64,000 nt of DNA. It comes from Kappaphycus alvarezii (Eukaryota > Rhodophyta > Florideophyceae > Gigartinales > Solieriaceae). The notes below the pieces were generated by a model that saw only the letters and a program-made list of their open reading frames with translations, made no database searches and was not told the origin of the DNA. Each line of letters opens with the position of its first letter. Position 1 is the first letter of the stretch. Of the stretch, positions 63,521 to 64,000 are shown in pieces. A program made the position numbers and the translations under genes. Where the stretch lies: assembly GCA_002205965.3 (NCBI GenBank), contig NADL03000168.1, positions 1 through 64,000 on the forward strand, given 5' to 3'.

Positions 63521-64000
63521 ACTCGCGAAGAGATTTAAAGCCTTCTCCGGAGAGAGAACTTTCATGGTTATATTGAAAGAAAGATCCCAAAAGACGGAAT
63601 CATACTCCTGGGTAGATTCATCCTGTCCATAAAGTCGACCTCGGATTGTAAAACGAAGTACAAGGCACGGTATGTGATCAGAGGTAATGGGGATAAACTC
63701 AAGAACATGATGGTTCATGTATTGAACACAGTGCAATCCGCATCCGTAAGATATCGGGTTGAAGGACCGCACTTTCCTGTTGGAGTGAGCGAGAGGATGC
63801 ATGACGTAACATCAAAAAGTCGGTCCTTCCGCTGCTTATCATTGATCGAGGGCCTCCTACAGAAGAGATGGTTCCACAATCAATCTACAGCCTTGGCTGT
63901 AACCATCAGCCGGAAGCAGCGGAAGGAAATCAGTCAAATTCACTGCATTTGCCCTAACCTGATCGTAGGACAAAAACTTTATCTCATCTACGAAAGGAGG
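63520..64000 (+). pseudogene. copia3 reverse transcriptase, start
   Basis: TTREEIKSLLRRENFHGYIE-like text (after one change), then IILLGRFILSIKSTSDCKTK, YKARYVIRGNGDKLKNMMVH and NTVQSASVRY match the first RT motifs of copia elements (compare RFVLAIK...KARFVVxGHxDK). The domain is cut by the window edge. Confidence 0.65.

Larger units (their letters stand above)
59640..64000 (+). mobile_element. GalEa-like Ty1/copia element (copia3), runs off the window
   Basis: A higher-GC block starts near 59640 and holds, in order, a gag-like start (60049), protease, pre-integrase, integrase and the beginning of RT. The 5' LTR probably lies before about 60030, where TTGGTGACCAACATAAC could be the primer region, but with no second LTR in the window its limits are unknown. 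It is in the same broad copia group as copia1 (FNERFILDIMYI against FNHRIILDIMYM) but clearly another family. Many stops and shifts. Confidence 0.6.

Overview
This is a nuclear-type eukaryotic window made almost entirely of transposable elements. No intact cellular gene can be named with confidence. The organism cannot be fixed from the sequence. REL-endonuclease LINEs, GalEa-like Ty1/copia elements, chromoviruses and a compact AT-rich compartment would suit a microbial eukaryote such as a red alga, a fungus or another protist, but that is only a guess.

The first 48.4 kb is built on a tandem (or at least direct) duplication of a unit of about 7.5 kb. The left copy covers 1-6272 plus about 17459-17545. 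The right copy covers about 17545-19274, 23703-24176, 31570-36683 and 48226-48445. Each unit holds, in order, a minus-strand LINE (B), the 3' end of a plus-strand LINE (D), a 5'-truncated plus-strand LINE (C), and a gene of about 219 codons for a very basic unknown protein. Each copy was later invaded by different elements, so each shows the empty site of the other's insertions.

Left copy: a GalEa-like copia element (6273-17458) is split in its protease by a Ty3/gypsy element (6639-14095, 5-bp target duplication). Right copy: LINE A (19275-23702, YADD intact, C-terminal restriction-like endonuclease); a second, inverted copy of the same Ty3/gypsy family (24177-31569) with only one LTR; and a chromovirus (36684-48225). 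The chromovirus contains a Ty1/copia element (37891-44295), whose 5' LTR contains a 1.53-kb solo LTR of the Ty3/gypsy family (38070-39602). Target duplications and LTR pairs support this three-level nest.

The least expected features are four. First, long LTRs of the Ty3/gypsy family carry an acidic-protein ORF, intact in the solo LTR (38513-39160). Second, the same family has a tandemly duplicated domain of about 80 residues after the integrase. Third, five tiny insertions of 35-220 bp share one end and are flanked by 8-13 bp duplications. Fourth, there is a candidate compact RNase P-type RNA at 50063-50221.

From about 48.45 kb to 59.6 kb the sequence is AT-rich and nearly ORF-free. It holds the RNA candidate, a decayed gene with a PD-(D/E)XK nuclease signature (about 53.5-56.9 kb, minus strand) and local repeats. 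A third copia element, GalEa-like and decayed, runs from about 59.6 kb off the right edge. Nearly all element ORFs are broken by frameshifts and stops.
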